Positions 1 to 8,482 of a DNA stretch of 64,000 nt are shown in pieces. Each line of letters starts with the position of its first letter. The stretch's first letter is position 1. The stretch spans positions 1 to 64,000 of the forward strand of contig NZ_CAMVDO010000016.1 in assembly GCF_947166265.1 (NCBI RefSeq), read 5' to 3'. The notes below the pieces were generated by a model, which saw only the letters and a program-made list of their open reading frames with translations, was not told the origin of the DNA and did no database searches. The translations under genes and the position numbers were made by a program. This stretch comes from an uncultured Fibrobacter sp. GTDB taxonomy: Bacteria; Fibrobacterota; Fibrobacteria; Fibrobacterales; Fibrobacteraceae.

Positions 1-2
1 TG

Positions 3-1007
3 TGGAACGACGATCGCTCTGCAAGGATTAAGGCTGAAATTGCAGACTGGGCGTTCTTCCAGGATTTAGCGAAATTCCGCAAGAACGTGGAAGGCTGGGG
101 CCTGAACACCAAGGAAGGCATCGGAGGCTTTGAAAAGTATATCAACAACTTTATTGCAAAATCTTATGACATCGATACGTGTGTCGCCGTAAACTACGAT
201 ACCGTTCAGAAAATAAACAACTCGTTCAGCGCGTATAATGGAAGGACTTATCAATGCTATCCTGATTCCGGATACAAAAGACCTAATCGCATTACGTGGG
301 TAGAAATAAAGGATAATCCGTACTTAAATGATACTATCGAGTACAAAACGATGATAGATTGGCGAAATCGTCGACTGTACCATATTATAGACGTAATGAA
401 TGGACGGAAATATTTAGGCTCCTGGATGGCGGAGGACCTGGATATTGAATATCGGGTGAAGGGGGCGCCCTACGGTAATTCGTATCAGTTAACGCACGGC
501 TACACATGGGCTGCGGCAATGGATAGCGCTGCTGTCTATTCTTCTGCAGGGGCTAGTTGCGGTGACGGAAAGACCTGTAGTGCATCTGGCGATGTGCAGG
601 GGTTGTGTCCTGACGGTTGGATTCTTCCGACTAAATCGGATTGGGTGGAACTTATTGAAACTGTAGACGGTGTTGATTACACGGAGGATAATTTCGACAA
701 GAATACTGCCGCAAAGGCGCTCAAGGCGACAAGCGGATGGAACGGCGATGAAGGCAGTACTAATGAATATGGTTTTTCTGCCATTCCAGAAGGTAGTTCA
801 GATTTCTATTGGGATAGTGACTTTCGTTCCGATTGGGGGGACAAACTCGGCTATTGGAGCTCTACGGAGAATGGCAACAGTCTCGTGTACATGGCTGGAA
901 TCTATTCTGAAGAGTATCAAGTTGAATTGACGAGCAGCCGAAACTTCAAGAGTGATGCCCATCCTATCAGATGTTTACAACGGCCCGTAATGGTTTTTCC
1001 GAATTAA
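3..1007 (+). CDS. FISUMP-domain protein, 5' end cut off by window
   Basis: The reading frame is open from the first bases of the window, so the gene starts upstream; an in-frame GTG at 87 is only an internal codon. The visible 334 residues end in a Fibrobacter major paralogous domain (TIGR02145-like), recognised from GYTWAAAMDS, CPDGWILPTKSDW, a YWSSTE block and a final PIRCLQ. This domain family is common on secreted or surface lipoproteins of Fibrobacter; its function is not known. The part before the domain (about residues 1-120) is not recognised. No neighbour is visible on the left, and a terminator hairpin follows 50 bases downstream. The domain call is secure; any role, such as surface attachment, would be inference. 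Confidence 0.8.
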   Translation, partial: WNDDRSARIKAEIADWAFFQDLAKFRKNVEGWGLNTKEGIGGFEKYINNFIAKSYDIDTCVAVNYDTVQKINNSFSAYNGRTYQCYPDSGYKRPNRITWVEIKDNPYLNDTIEYKTMIDWRNRRLYHIIDVMNGRKYLGSWMAEDLDIEYRVKGAPYGNSYQLTHGYTWAAAMDSAAVYSSAGASCGDGKTCSASGDVQGLCPDGWILPTKSDWVELIETVDGVDYTEDNFDKNTAAKALKATSGWNGDEGSTNEYGFSAIPEGSSDFYWDSDFRSDWGDKLGYWSSTENGNSLVYMAGIYSEEYQVELTSSRNFKSDAHPIRCLQRPVMVFPN

Positions 1008-1057
1008 ATCTTGCGTCTAGTCCGAATTTCTATTTAAGAATCCTTTTATAACAGAAA

Positions 1058-1085
1058 ATGCCCGCGAAAGCGGGCATTGCGTTTT
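1058..1085. terminator. Bidirectional terminator between FISUMP gene and argH
   Basis: An 8-bp GC-rich stem (ATGCCCGC/GCGGGCAT) with a GAAA loop is followed by TGCGTTTT on the plus strand and by TTTTCTGT on the minus strand. It lies between two convergent genes and can serve both. Confidence 0.75.
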
Positions 1086-1126
1086 AACAGGGGCATCCTG
1101 GAGCCTCGAAGAGGCGAATGGAAATA

Positions 1127-2560
1127 TTACTTCTTGAATTTCTTCAAGAGAGCATCGGCCTTGCTGAACTGCTGCTTTACAGACTTCGGACCCGTGCCGC
1201 CTTCGATGTTACGTCGGGATACGCTGTATTCGAAGGTGAGCGTCTTTTTCATCTGCTTCACATTCGGCACACCGGCGCTTGCCCAGGCCTCATCGGAGAG
1301 GTCCGTGAATTCGAGGCCTTGGCGGGCGGCTTCGCCGACCAGGCTACCGACCACGTGGTGGGCATCGCGGAACGGCACGCCAGATTCGACCAGCAAGTCT
1401 GCGAGGTCGGTAGCCAGCAGCGCCGGCAGCATCTTCGCATGCATCTTGTCGAAGTTGAAACGTGCGCTTTCCAAGGCTTCCTTCATCACGCGGAGAATCA
1501 CCTTCACGTTATGGACGGAGTCGAATACCGGTTCCTTGTCTTCTTGCAGGTCGCGGCTGTAGCTGAGCGGCGCACCCTTCACCAGAGTGTAAAGTGCGCT
1601 GAAGTTACCCAGCATGCGGCCGGACTTTCCGCGGATAAGTTCCATGGAATCGGGGTTCTTCTTCTGCGGCATCATCGAGGATCCGCTAGAGAATGCGTCG
1701 TGCAGGGTGAGGTAGCCGAATTCGCTGGTGCTCCAGTTCACAAAGTCTTCGGCGTAGCGGCTCATGGTGTTTGCGATAATCGCGAGGTCGGCTTCGAATT
1801 CAAGCATCATGTCGCGGTGGCTCACGGCGTCGATGCTGTTCGGACTAACACCGTTAAATCCGAGTTCCTTTGCAACGAGGGCGCGGTGATACGGGAATGC
1901 AGAACCGGCCATGGCGCCGCTACCGAGCGGAAGTTCGCTGTGCAGTTCCAGGAAGTTGTCGAGGCGCTTCACGTCGCGGCTCACGGCAAAGAACATGCTC
2001 ATCAGGTAATGGCTGAAGTAGATGGGCTGTGCCTGCTGCAGGTGCGTGTAGCCCGGCATCATCTTGCCGAAGTATTTCTTGGCAAGGTCCAGCACCGTTT
2101 CCATAAGGTTCACTTCGAGAACGCGAATTTCGGCAGCGCGGTGACGCATGTAGAGCTTGAAGTCCGTGCAAACCTGGTCGTTACGGCTGCGGCCCGTGTG
2201 GATCTTTTTGCCGAGGGCGCCGATGCGTTCGGTGAGCACACGTTCCACGGCCATGTGGATATCTTCGTCAGATTCCTTCCAGAGCGGCTTGCCTGCCTTG
2301 TAATCCTTGAGGATGCTGGCGAGGCCGTCGCAAATTTTCTTGTAGTCTGCCTTGCTGAGTACGCCGGATTCCACCAGACCCTTGCCGTGACCGATGCTAC
2401 CTTCGATGTCTTCTTCGATGAGCTCGGCGTCAAATTGCAGGCTGAAGCTCAGGTCCACCATGCTCTGTGCCATGCCGCTAGCAAAACGGCCGGTCCACAT
2501 GTTGGTCTGGGTGCCTTTCTTGGCTTTGTTTTCGGGTTTCTTTGCGCTGGTCTTTGCCAT
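1127..2560 (-). CDS. argH: Argininosuccinate lyase
   Basis: This enzyme splits argininosuccinate into arginine and fumarate, the last step of arginine synthesis, in the cytoplasm. The 477 residues carry HTGRSRNDQ near 118, GYTHLQQAQP near 167 and the fumarase/lyase superfamily signature GSSMMPQKKNPD near 292, which contains the catalytic-loop serine. The length is slightly above the usual 455-470 because of a lysine-rich N-terminal tail of about 20 residues. The ATG has AAGG a few bases upstream. The gene begins 11 bases after the lipoprotein gene on the same strand, so it appears to be the last gene of the leftward pigment-cluster transcript. A terminator lies 40 bases past its stop. Confidence 0.96.
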   Translation of the reverse strand: MAKTSAKKPENKAKKGTQTNMWTGRFASGMAQSMVDLSFSLQFDAELIEEDIEGSIGHGKGLVESGVLSKADYKKICDGLASILKDYKAGKPLWKESDEDIHMAVERVLTERIGALGKKIHTGRSRNDQVCTDFKLYMRHRAAEIRVLEVNLMETVLDLAKKYFGKMMPGYTHLQQAQPIYFSHYLMSMFFAVSRDVKRLDNFLELHSELPLGSGAMAGSAFPYHRALVAKELGFNGVSPNSIDAVSHRDMMLEFEADLAIIANTMSRYAEDFVNWSTSEFGYLTLHDAFSSGSSMMPQKKNPDSMELIRGKSGRMLGNFSALYTLVKGAPLSYSRDLQEDKEPVFDSVHNVKVILRVMKEALESARFNFDKMHAKMLPALLATDLADLLVESGVPFRDAHHVVGSLVGEAARQGLEFTDLSDEAWASAGVPNVKQMKKTLTFEYSVSRRNIEGGTGPKSVKQQFSKADALLKKFKK

Positions 2561-2571
2561 AGTTTACCTTG

Positions 2572-2976
2572 TTAGAATTGCTGTGCGTTGACGTTCGGCA
2601 TGGGGGCGCTTTGTGCGGGGGCGTTTGCGGCACGGAGCTTCATGCATTCGTTCAGATTTGTTCTTGTCTTACCCATGACAAGGCAGGTAGTGTAGCTTTC
2701 GTTGTCCTTGATGTACTTTGTCTTTGCGACCAACTGTCCACCAACGGCGAATTCAAATGTGCCGTGCTTCATACCCTTGGCGCAGGAACCCATAACATCG
2801 ACCTGCTGACCGAAGTCATCAACAAAGTGCCACTGAGCGTGCTTTACATGAAGCCCTGCGCAGGTGTAAGGAGACATTTGCTCTTCCATGGATTGAACTT
2901 TTCTGTAGCTTCCGCCGCAGGAGGTGAGTAAAGCTGCAAGGCCGCAGAGGGCGAGTGTGAGAGTGATCTTTTTCAT
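2572..2976 (-). CDS. Small lipoprotein of unknown function
   Basis: The 134-residue product begins with a lipoprotein signal peptide: MKK, a hydrophobic stretch and the lipobox LLTSC with the modified Cys at about residue 20. The mature part has several cysteines and no motif that I recognise. The start codon overlaps the stop of the upstream acyltransferase gene as ATGA, with AGGA just before it, so the two are translationally coupled. Its position inside the leftward pigment-cluster transcript suggests that it is an envelope component linked to the polyene lipid, but that is inference from context only. Confidence 0.75.
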   Translation of the reverse strand: MKKITLTLALCGLAALLTSCGGSYRKVQSMEEQMSPYTCAGLHVKHAQWHFVDDFGQQVDVMGSCAKGMKHGTFEFAVGGQLVAKTKYIKDNESYTTCLVMGKTRTNLNECMKLRAANAPAQSAPMPNVNAQQF

Positions 2977-3758
2977 AATTTTTCCTGTTTATGTTCTTGT
3001 TCTAAAACTTCTTTCATCTTGTCGGTGAGCAAAATGGCGCTCCTGGACATCGGCATGTCCTTGTAGGGTGCTACCGGAATGTTCGGCAAGACCTTCAAAT
3101 TGTACATGTAGCGTTCGGTCGGGTGGAACTCCAGCATCTTGTCTTCTTTGCGGAGTCCGATTTTTTCGTTACCGCCAAAGTAGATTGGCACTACGTCCGC
3201 CCCGGCGAACAGTGCAAAGCGTGCCGCCCCTTTCTTGAAAAACCAGGGCTCACCCGGCTTGGATCGGGTCCCTTCGGGGAAGATGATGAGGTTGTTGCCG
3301 TCTTCGATCATCGACTTCTTGGCGCGTTCCATCTGTTCTTCGAAGGGGAGCGTGTTTGGAATATAGAGGTCGCGAATAATCAGGGAAATGAATTTGTTCT
3401 GGATAAGCGCCCCTTTCACGATGCAGTTTGCGTTCGGAATGAGCGAAATCAGAATCACCACGTCTAAAAGCGAGGGGTGGTTTGCAATGACGACTTTTCC
3501 CTGGATGTTTTTCAGGAGTTCGCGGTTCTCGACGCTTAGGCGCATGGCGCCGGTCACTTCGATGTACTTGACAAAGAACTTGAAGAACTTGTTGACGAAC
3601 CTTCGTGAAATCACGTTGAAACGTTTTTCGGAAAATCCGGCAAGTACATGGAACAGGGGCAAAAGCGTCGTGCCAAGAATCAGGCTGCTGATGCCGAAAA
3701 CGGCAAAAGACGACAGCTTGGACACAAGACGCCGGATGTATTTAATCCGTCGGATCAT
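2973..3758 (-). CDS. 1-acyl-glycerol-3-phosphate acyltransferase family protein (PlsC-like)
   Basis: The 261 residues carry the two key blocks of the LPLAT/PlsC family: the catalytic NHPSLLD (NHx4D) near residue 91 and FPEGTRSKPG near 158. A hydrophobic N-terminal segment (about 15-35) suggests inner-membrane association. Family members move acyl chains onto lysophospholipids or related alcohols. Aryl-polyene clusters often contain one or more such acyltransferases, thought to attach the polyene or a fatty acid to a lipid carrier, so this may be a dedicated paralogue rather than the housekeeping PlsC. It overlaps the gene before it (ATGA) and has GAGG upstream of the ATG. Confidence 0.85.
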   Translation of the reverse strand: MIRRIKYIRRLVSKLSSFAVFGISSLILGTTLLPLFHVLAGFSEKRFNVISRRFVNKFFKFFVKYIEVTGAMRLSVENRELLKNIQGKVVIANHPSLLDVVILISLIPNANCIVKGALIQNKFISLIIRDLYIPNTLPFEEQMERAKKSMIEDGNNLIIFPEGTRSKPGEPWFFKKGAARFALFAGADVVPIYFGGNEKIGLRKEDKMLEFHPTERYMYNLKVLPNIPVAPYKDMPMSRSAILLTDKMKEVLEQEHKQEKL

Positions 3759-4369
3759 GCAAGCCTCTGCTGAATGAAGGCAATCGCTTCTTCGGCGGCC
3801 GTTGCAAAGTTCCCTTCGAGGGGAGTCTCGTCAAGAACCTTACCGCCCTTGCTTGCATCGGTCGTGAGGCGAAGCGCTAATGCGCATACGGCGTTCGGGT
3901 ACGGTGTTCCTGCCACGGGAGCGTAGGTTTCGGGAATCTTCTCGTCAGCGAAGATGAATACGCGTTCTGAATCGGAGCCCGCCTTGAGGGCGGCCATGCA
4001 GTCGCGGAGTCCTTCGCGGAAAGCCTCTTTCCCGGAGAACACGGCGGAGTAGCCTGCGGTGTTTTTCTCTAGGATAGTGGCGTTTGCAATCGAGGCGTTG
4101 AACACCGAAAGGCTGAAGTGGGCCGGCGAAACGTTCCCCGTATCGAGGAGCGCTTGCGATATCTTGAGCTGCTGCGTGATTTCGCCATACTGCGAGGCGA
4201 ATGTCACCTTGCAGGGCGACATGTCCTTACTAATGGCGGCATTCACGTACACAACCATCTTCGACAGCTGGCTTAGGCGCCTGCGCGTAAGCATCGGCAC
4301 GAACTTCACGTCGGGGAGCGGTTGCTCCTCGCTAGGAATAAAGTATTCGGCGCGTTCGATATAGATCAT
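3755..4369 (-). CDS. Ketosynthase-like chain-length factor of the aryl-polyene cluster
   Basis: The product resembles the short beta-ketoacyl synthase N-terminal-like family (PF13723) found in aryl-polyene and flexirubin clusters, where it partners a true ketosynthase as chain-length factor. Family-like features include FSLSVFNASIAN near residue 85 and the C-terminal part with NAVCALALRL. At about 204 residues it is half a ketosynthase, and it lacks the Cys-His-His active site. A GTG 18 bases upstream (4387) would extend the frame, but AGGGAA sits 6 bases before the ATG at 4369, so I prefer the ATG. It lies between a methyltransferase and a PlsC gene. I judge the family assignment good and the exact role inferred. 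Confidence 0.78.
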   Translation of the reverse strand: MIYIERAEYFIPSEEQPLPDVKFVPMLTRRRLSQLSKMVVYVNAAISKDMSPCKVTFASQYGEITQQLKISQALLDTGNVSPAHFSLSVFNASIANATILEKNTAGYSAVFSGKEAFREGLRDCMAALKAGSDSERVFIFADEKIPETYAPVAGTPYPNAVCALALRLTTDASKGGKVLDETPLEGNFATAAEEAIAFIQQRLA

Positions 4370-4397
4370 TTGATTTTCCCTAACCACTAATCCTTAA

Positions 4398-5489
4398 TCA
4401 CTTGATTCTGAAACGGAGCAGAGAGTAGCTGTTCGGGCCTACCGTGTGGTGCGCTTCTTTCAGCTCAAAGCCGGCGATTTCGATGGCGTGCTTGAGTTCT
4501 TCGAAGCGGTACATCTTGGAGTTGCCGTTTGCAATGCAGGTGAAGTAGAGCGAGGTTGCCTGGAGCGAGTAGGCGGCAGCCTCGAAACGCTGCTTGTCCC
4601 ACAGCGGTTCGAGCACGTACACGTCGGTTTCGGGAGTGGCGGCCGTGTGAATCTTGGTGAGAATCTTCGTGATTTCTTCGAGCGAGAAGCAGTCGAGGAA
4701 CTGGCTCATCCAGACGGCGTCGGCACCCTTCGGGAATTCGGTCGTTTCGTCGAGGACGTTGCAGGGGACCATGTCGATGCGGTTTTCGAAACCGGCGGCC
4801 TTCGCATTCTTTTCGGCGACGGCAGTCTGGCCCGGGAGGTCGATGATAGAAACCTTCACGTCGGCATTGTACTTGCAGCAGGCGATGGCCCACTTGGCGG
4901 TGTTGCCGCCGATGTCAAAGAGGCGCTTGCAGGGGTTCGAGAAGACGATGGGGAGCGCTTCGGGGAAGGCGAGGTCGGAATAGAAGTGGTCAAATCCGAA
5001 CCAGCTCTTTTTCTGCTGGTCGGTCAGCTGCGACAGCCCCTGGTACACGGTCTTCCAGTTGCCGAGGTGCTTGAGGCCTGCGGGCTTCCCGTCGCGGATG
5101 GCTTCTTGCATGTCCTCTGCCCCCAGGTAGCAGATGTCTTCGGAAAAGTCCATGTTGACTTTCGTCATTTCGTCGCTCATCAGGAAAAATCCGATTTTGC
5201 CGAGCGTAAGCTTGAGGTCGTCCTCCTTGGAATCCTTATGAAGCTTGATGGCCCCCATGCCAAGTCCCATTTCGATCAGAACGCCAATGCCGTAGAGCGA
5301 AATGCCAAGCTTTTGCGAAAGTTCCGAAACGGTAATCCCTTTCTTGCGGGCGCTGCAGATGGCGTCCAGAATCCCCATGTCGCGGAGCGCTTTGGCGGCG
5401 TGGAAGCTGAGGGGGGCAAATGCGATTTTCTGGGCTTCGAACTTTGCGTCGGTAGCCGAAATCTTGTCATTATAGTAGTAGTCGAACAT
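4398..5489 (-). CDS. SAM-dependent O-methyltransferase of the pigment cluster
   Basis: The N-terminal third looks like the winged-helix dimerisation domain of plant-type O-methyltransferases (AAKALRDMGILDAI, then SELSQKLGIS). The C-terminal part is a Rossmann methyltransferase with motif I as RLFDIGGNTAKWA and a following acidic IIDLPG. It would methylate a hydroxyl or ring position of the aryl head group. An in-frame GTG at 5543 gives 18 more residues, but that extension is lysine-rich and overlaps the likely promoter region; the ATG at 5489 has a weak AAGAG before it. The start is therefore uncertain. It is the first gene of the leftward transcript, divergent from the acyl carrier protein genes. 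Confidence 0.82.
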   Translation of the reverse strand: MFDYYYNDKISATDAKFEAQKIAFAPLSFHAAKALRDMGILDAICSARKKGITVSELSQKLGISLYGIGVLIEMGLGMGAIKLHKDSKEDDLKLTLGKIGFFLMSDEMTKVNMDFSEDICYLGAEDMQEAIRDGKPAGLKHLGNWKTVYQGLSQLTDQQKKSWFGFDHFYSDLAFPEALPIVFSNPCKRLFDIGGNTAKWAIACCKYNADVKVSIIDLPGQTAVAEKNAKAAGFENRIDMVPCNVLDETTEFPKGADAVWMSQFLDCFSLEEITKILTKIHTAATPETDVYVLEPLWDKQRFEAAAYSLQATSLYFTCIANGNSKMYRFEELKHAIEIAGFELKEAHHTVGPNSYSLLRFRIK

Positions 5490-5555
5490 AGAACTCTTTT
5501 GTTTAGCTTTATTGATTTTGTCCACAAATTTAGCAATAATCACCGATGCCTGTAC

Positions 5556-5584
5556 TTGACGGTTCTTTTTTTTTAAGTTATTTT
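5556..5584 (+). promoter_or_regulatory. Sigma-70-type promoter for the rightward pigment operon
   Basis: TTGACG at 5556-5561 and TATTTT at 5579-5584 are separated by exactly 17 bases that include a T-rich run. The first acyl carrier protein gene begins 24 bases downstream and has AAGGG before its ATG. This is the only strong promoter-like pair I saw for the whole 14-kb operon. Confidence 0.7.
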
Positions 5585-5607
5585 TGCGCTCAAATTAAGG
5601 GTGAATT

Positions 5608-5877
5608 ATGAACGAATTAAAATCTCGTATAAAAGAAATGATTGTGTCTGCTCTGGAACTCGAAGACGTTACGGCTGCAGATATCGTAGATGACGCTCCT
5701 CTCTTTGGCGAAAGCGAAAAGGGCCTGGGGCTTGATTCTATCGACGCCCTCGAATTGGGGATTGCGGTCAAGGAAAACTTCGGAGTATCTTTCTCTGTGG
5801 TGAACGAAGAAACCAAGAAGCATTTTTATTCTGTGGATACCTTGGCGGCATACATTTCGGCAAATATGCCTAAATAA
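5608..5877 (+). CDS. Acyl carrier protein 1 of the aryl-polyene cluster
   Basis: This 89-residue acidic protein has the phosphopantetheine attachment motif LDSIDALEL, with the Ser near residue 45, and the helical pattern of acyl carrier proteins. It would hold the growing aryl-polyene chain for the ketosynthases, reductase and dehydratases of this cluster. It is the first gene after the promoter at 5556-5584. A second, different carrier follows 11 bases later; paired carriers are the rule in aryl-polyene and flexirubin clusters. No phosphopantetheinyl transferase gene is visible in the window, so activation must rely on one encoded elsewhere. Confidence 0.92.
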   Translation: MNELKSRIKEMIVSALELEDVTAADIVDDAPLFGESEKGLGLDSIDALELGIAVKENFGVSFSVVNEETKKHFYSVDTLAAYISANMPK

Positions 5878-5888
5878 GGGAGTTGAAC

Positions 5889-6146
5889 GTGGAAAAACAA
5901 GCTATTTTTGACAAATTGAAGGCCGCCCTTATCGAAGATTTCGAAATGGACGAAGCCAAGGTGACTCCTGAAGCTCGCCTTTATGAAGATCTTGAACTGG
6001 ACAGCATCGATGCCGTTGACCTGATCGTGAAGCTCAAGTCTCTCTTGCCGACCAATATTGACCCTGAAGTGTTCAAGACTGTACGTACCGTGCAGGACGT
6101 CGTTGACGCTATCTACAATCTGATCCAGAACGCGGAAAACAAGTAA
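5889..6146 (+). CDS. Acyl carrier protein 2 of the aryl-polyene cluster
   Basis: This 85-residue carrier has the attachment motif LDSIDAVDL. A TTG at 5883 is in frame but touches the ribosome-binding site AAGGGAG (5876-5882), whereas the GTG at 5889 lies 6 bases past it, so I choose GTG. Its stop overlaps the next ATG as TAATG, which implies translational coupling to the large fusion gene. The sequence differs clearly from the first carrier, so the two are likely specialised, for example one for starter loading and one for elongation; that division is inference. Confidence 0.9.
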   Translation: MEKQAIFDKLKAALIEDFEMDEAKVTPEARLYEDLELDSIDAVDLIVKLKSLLPTNIDPEVFKTVRTVQDVVDAIYNLIQNAENK

Positions 6147-8482
6147 TGAAAACGGTGGCGGGGAAGGTAGTCTTTGCCACCTTTTCTGTTCTCTATCCTG
6201 CGCTCGTTTTTTGCGGGCTTGAATTCTGGGGGCTTTCTCCTCGCCGATTGAGCTTGCTGCTCATCGGTCTTGCTTTTGTACATTTCTTTAATGTGACGCG
6301 GGGGCGTTCCGGGGAGAGGAAAGGTGGAAATTTCGACAGGACGAATGTCGTTAAGGGGCTTGCCCTTGTCGCATTGATGCTTTTGTGCGGGGGACTCGCC
6401 TTTTTTGCAGATAACATAATGTTTCTCAAGTTCTATCCTGTAATGGTGAGCTTGAGCCTTCTTTCTTTCTTTGCCTTTTCCCTTTGGAAAAAGCCCAGTT
6501 TTGTTTTCCGTTTGGCAAATCTTGGGGACAAGACGCTAAGGACATCTCCGGAGCGCTTTTTCGTGGAGCGTTACTGTGACCGGGTGACTTTGGTATGGTG
6601 TATATTCTTTATTCTGAACGCCTCTATCGCTTTTGCCACTGCATTGGTGGGTAGCGACCGAATCTGGTCCCTGTACAACGGTTTAATCTCCTATATTTTA
6701 ATCGGCATTTTGTTTGCCGTAGAATTTATGGTCCGTAAAATGATGCAAAAAAAGATGCACTCCTATATACCCGTCTGTGATTTGCAGCGGGACAGCCGCC
6801 CCGAAGGTTCCGTCGTCTGCTTTGACGGAGAAAATGTAAGGACGTGGGCTGAATTTGTCGGTGACGTGTCCAAGGTGCGCCGCTTCTTGGAATCGAGCGA
6901 AAATCGCCCGTGGATTCTTCATTGCGAAGATTCCTACTTCTTTATCGTGGCTCTCCTTTCGATGTTGCAGAGTGGCCGGAAGGCGATGGTGACTGCGAAC
7001 CGTCAGGAAGCCTTTATCAGGGAAATTAAGAAACCCGAATACGGCTTTATTACCGATACCCCGTTTGGCGATGCGTCTGCCGGTGCGGTGCAGATCCAGG
7101 ATATTTTGAATGGCCCCGCTGTCGAGACTTTGTGGAATTCCTTTGATAAAAATGATGCCCAGATGGTGATGTTTACCTCGGGTACGACGGGTGAACCCAA
7201 GTCCGTGCCCAAGCGTTTTTCACAATTTGAAAATGAACTGTTTGAACTGGTGAAGGTCTTTGGTGATGACTGGGTGGGCCGTAAGGTCTATAGCACGGTG
7301 AACCACCACCACATTTACGGTCTCCTGTTTACGGTGCTTCTGCCGACTGCGACGGGGCTACCGTTCCGCAGGCACCGTATCGACTATCCGAGCGAACTTA
7401 CAAGCCTTGCCGCAGAAAAGGCGGTCATTGCATCGAGCCCGGCCTACTTGAAGCGCCTTGCCGCCGATACCGACAAGCCGATCGATTTCAAGTGCACTCC
7501 GATTATCTATTCGTCGGGTGGCCCGCTCCCGGAAGAGGTTGCACGCAAGTGCGAGGGCATCACGGGTTACTGGACCACTGAAATTTACGGCAGTACCGAA
7601 ACCGGTGGCATTGCCTACAGGCAGTCCAAGAACGGCCCCATCTGGAAACCGTTCGAAGTCTGCAAGATGAGCATCGGTGAAAACGATTGCCTGAACGTGA
7701 AGTCGAGCTATATTCTGGAACCCGAGGGCTTTACCACGGGAGACCTCGTGGAAATTTACGAGGATGGCCGTTTCCTGTTGAAGGGCCGCGCCGATTCTAT
7801 CGTGAAAATCGAGGAAAAGCGTATTTCGCTTCCGGAAGTGGAAAACCGCCTGAAGCAGACGGGACTGGTGCAGGATGTGCGCGTGGTTCCGATGGTGGGT
7901 AGTCGCCAGTACCTGGCTGCGGCGATCGTGCTGAATGCCGAAGGCTGCGAAAAGTTCAAGGGCCTGCCGAAGCTCGAAATCAACAATTTCTTCAAGAAGC
8001 ACCTGATGCAGTTTATCGAGAATACGGTTTCGCCCAAGAAGTGGCGCTACCTCGAAGAACTCCCGCAGGACACGCAGGGAAAAATCAAGATGCGCGATAT
8101 CCAGGCGCTGTTCGGCATTCCCGAAAGCCCGAATTTCAAGATACTGAAGATGCATCGTGAACCGGGCGCGGTCAAGCTGAAACTGGTTTTCCCCGAAACA
8201 AGCGATTTCTACAGCGGGCATTTCCCGACGTTCAAGTTGCTGCCTGCGGTGGCGCAGGTGGACATGGCGGTGATGTTCGGCCATGCGCTTCTCGGAACGT
8301 CGCAGACGGTGCAGCGCATCCAGCGTACCAAGTTCAGCTATCCGATTCTGCCGGGGGTCCCTGCGATTCTTGAAATGACCTACAAGGCCGAAACGGCCAA
8401 GCTTGCTTTCTCCTATACGCTCGAAGAGGGCCGTGCCCTTTCCGGCGGAACGCTCGTGATGACGGAGGCCACCGATGCGTGA
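6146..8482 (+). CDS. Three-domain fusion: membrane domain, AMP-dependent acyl/aryl ligase, hot-dog dehydratase
   Basis: Residues 1 to about 200 form roughly six hydrophobic segments, resembling the small membrane protein (COG4648) that is a separate gene in many aryl-polyene clusters. Residues about 230-640 are an AMP-forming ligase with the P-loop-like FTSGTTGEPKS near 342 and YGSTETGG near 480; this part would activate the aromatic acid starter as an adenylate and load a carrier protein. Residues about 670-778 look like a FabZ-type thioester dehydratase, with SGHFPTFKLLPAV near 690 supplying the catalytic His. All three functions are usually separate genes, so one 778-residue polypeptide is unusual. 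It is coupled to the carrier before it (TAATG), and the next gene overlaps its end by 8 bases. Confidence 0.85.
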   Translation: MKTVAGKVVFATFSVLYPALVFCGLEFWGLSPRRLSLLLIGLAFVHFFNVTRGRSGERKGGNFDRTNVVKGLALVALMLLCGGLAFFADNIMFLKFYPVMVSLSLLSFFAFSLWKKPSFVFRLANLGDKTLRTSPERFFVERYCDRVTLVWCIFFILNASIAFATALVGSDRIWSLYNGLISYILIGILFAVEFMVRKMMQKKMHSYIPVCDLQRDSRPEGSVVCFDGENVRTWAEFVGDVSKVRRFLESSENRPWILHCEDSYFFIVALLSMLQSGRKAMVTANRQEAFIREIKKPEYGFITDTPFGDASAGAVQIQDILNGPAVETLWNSFDKNDAQMVMFTSGTTGEPKSVPKRFSQFENELFELVKVFGDDWVGRKVYSTVNHHHIYGLLFTVLLPTATGLPFRRHRIDYPSELTSLAAEKAVIASSPAYLKRLAADTDKPIDFKCTPIIYSSGGPLPEEVARKCEGITGYWTTEIYGSTETGGIAYRQSKNGPIWKPFEVCKMSIGENDCLNVKSSYILEPEGFTTGDLVEIYEDGRFLLKGRADSIVKIEEKRISLPEVENRLKQTGLVQDVRVVPMVGSRQYLAAAIVLNAEGCEKFKGLPKLEINNFFKKHLMQFIENTVSPKKWRYLEELPQDTQGKIKMRDIQALFGIPESPNFKILKMHREPGAVKLKLVFPETSDFYSGHFPTFKLLPAVAQVDMAVMFGHALLGTSQTVQRIQRTKFSYPILPGVPAILEMTYKAETAKLAFSYTLEEGRALSGGTLVMTEATDA

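Noticed and set aside
1118-2575. 485-codon open frame opposite argH
   Set aside because: It mirrors the codon pattern of argH, has no domain and no ribosome-binding site; it is a shadow frame.
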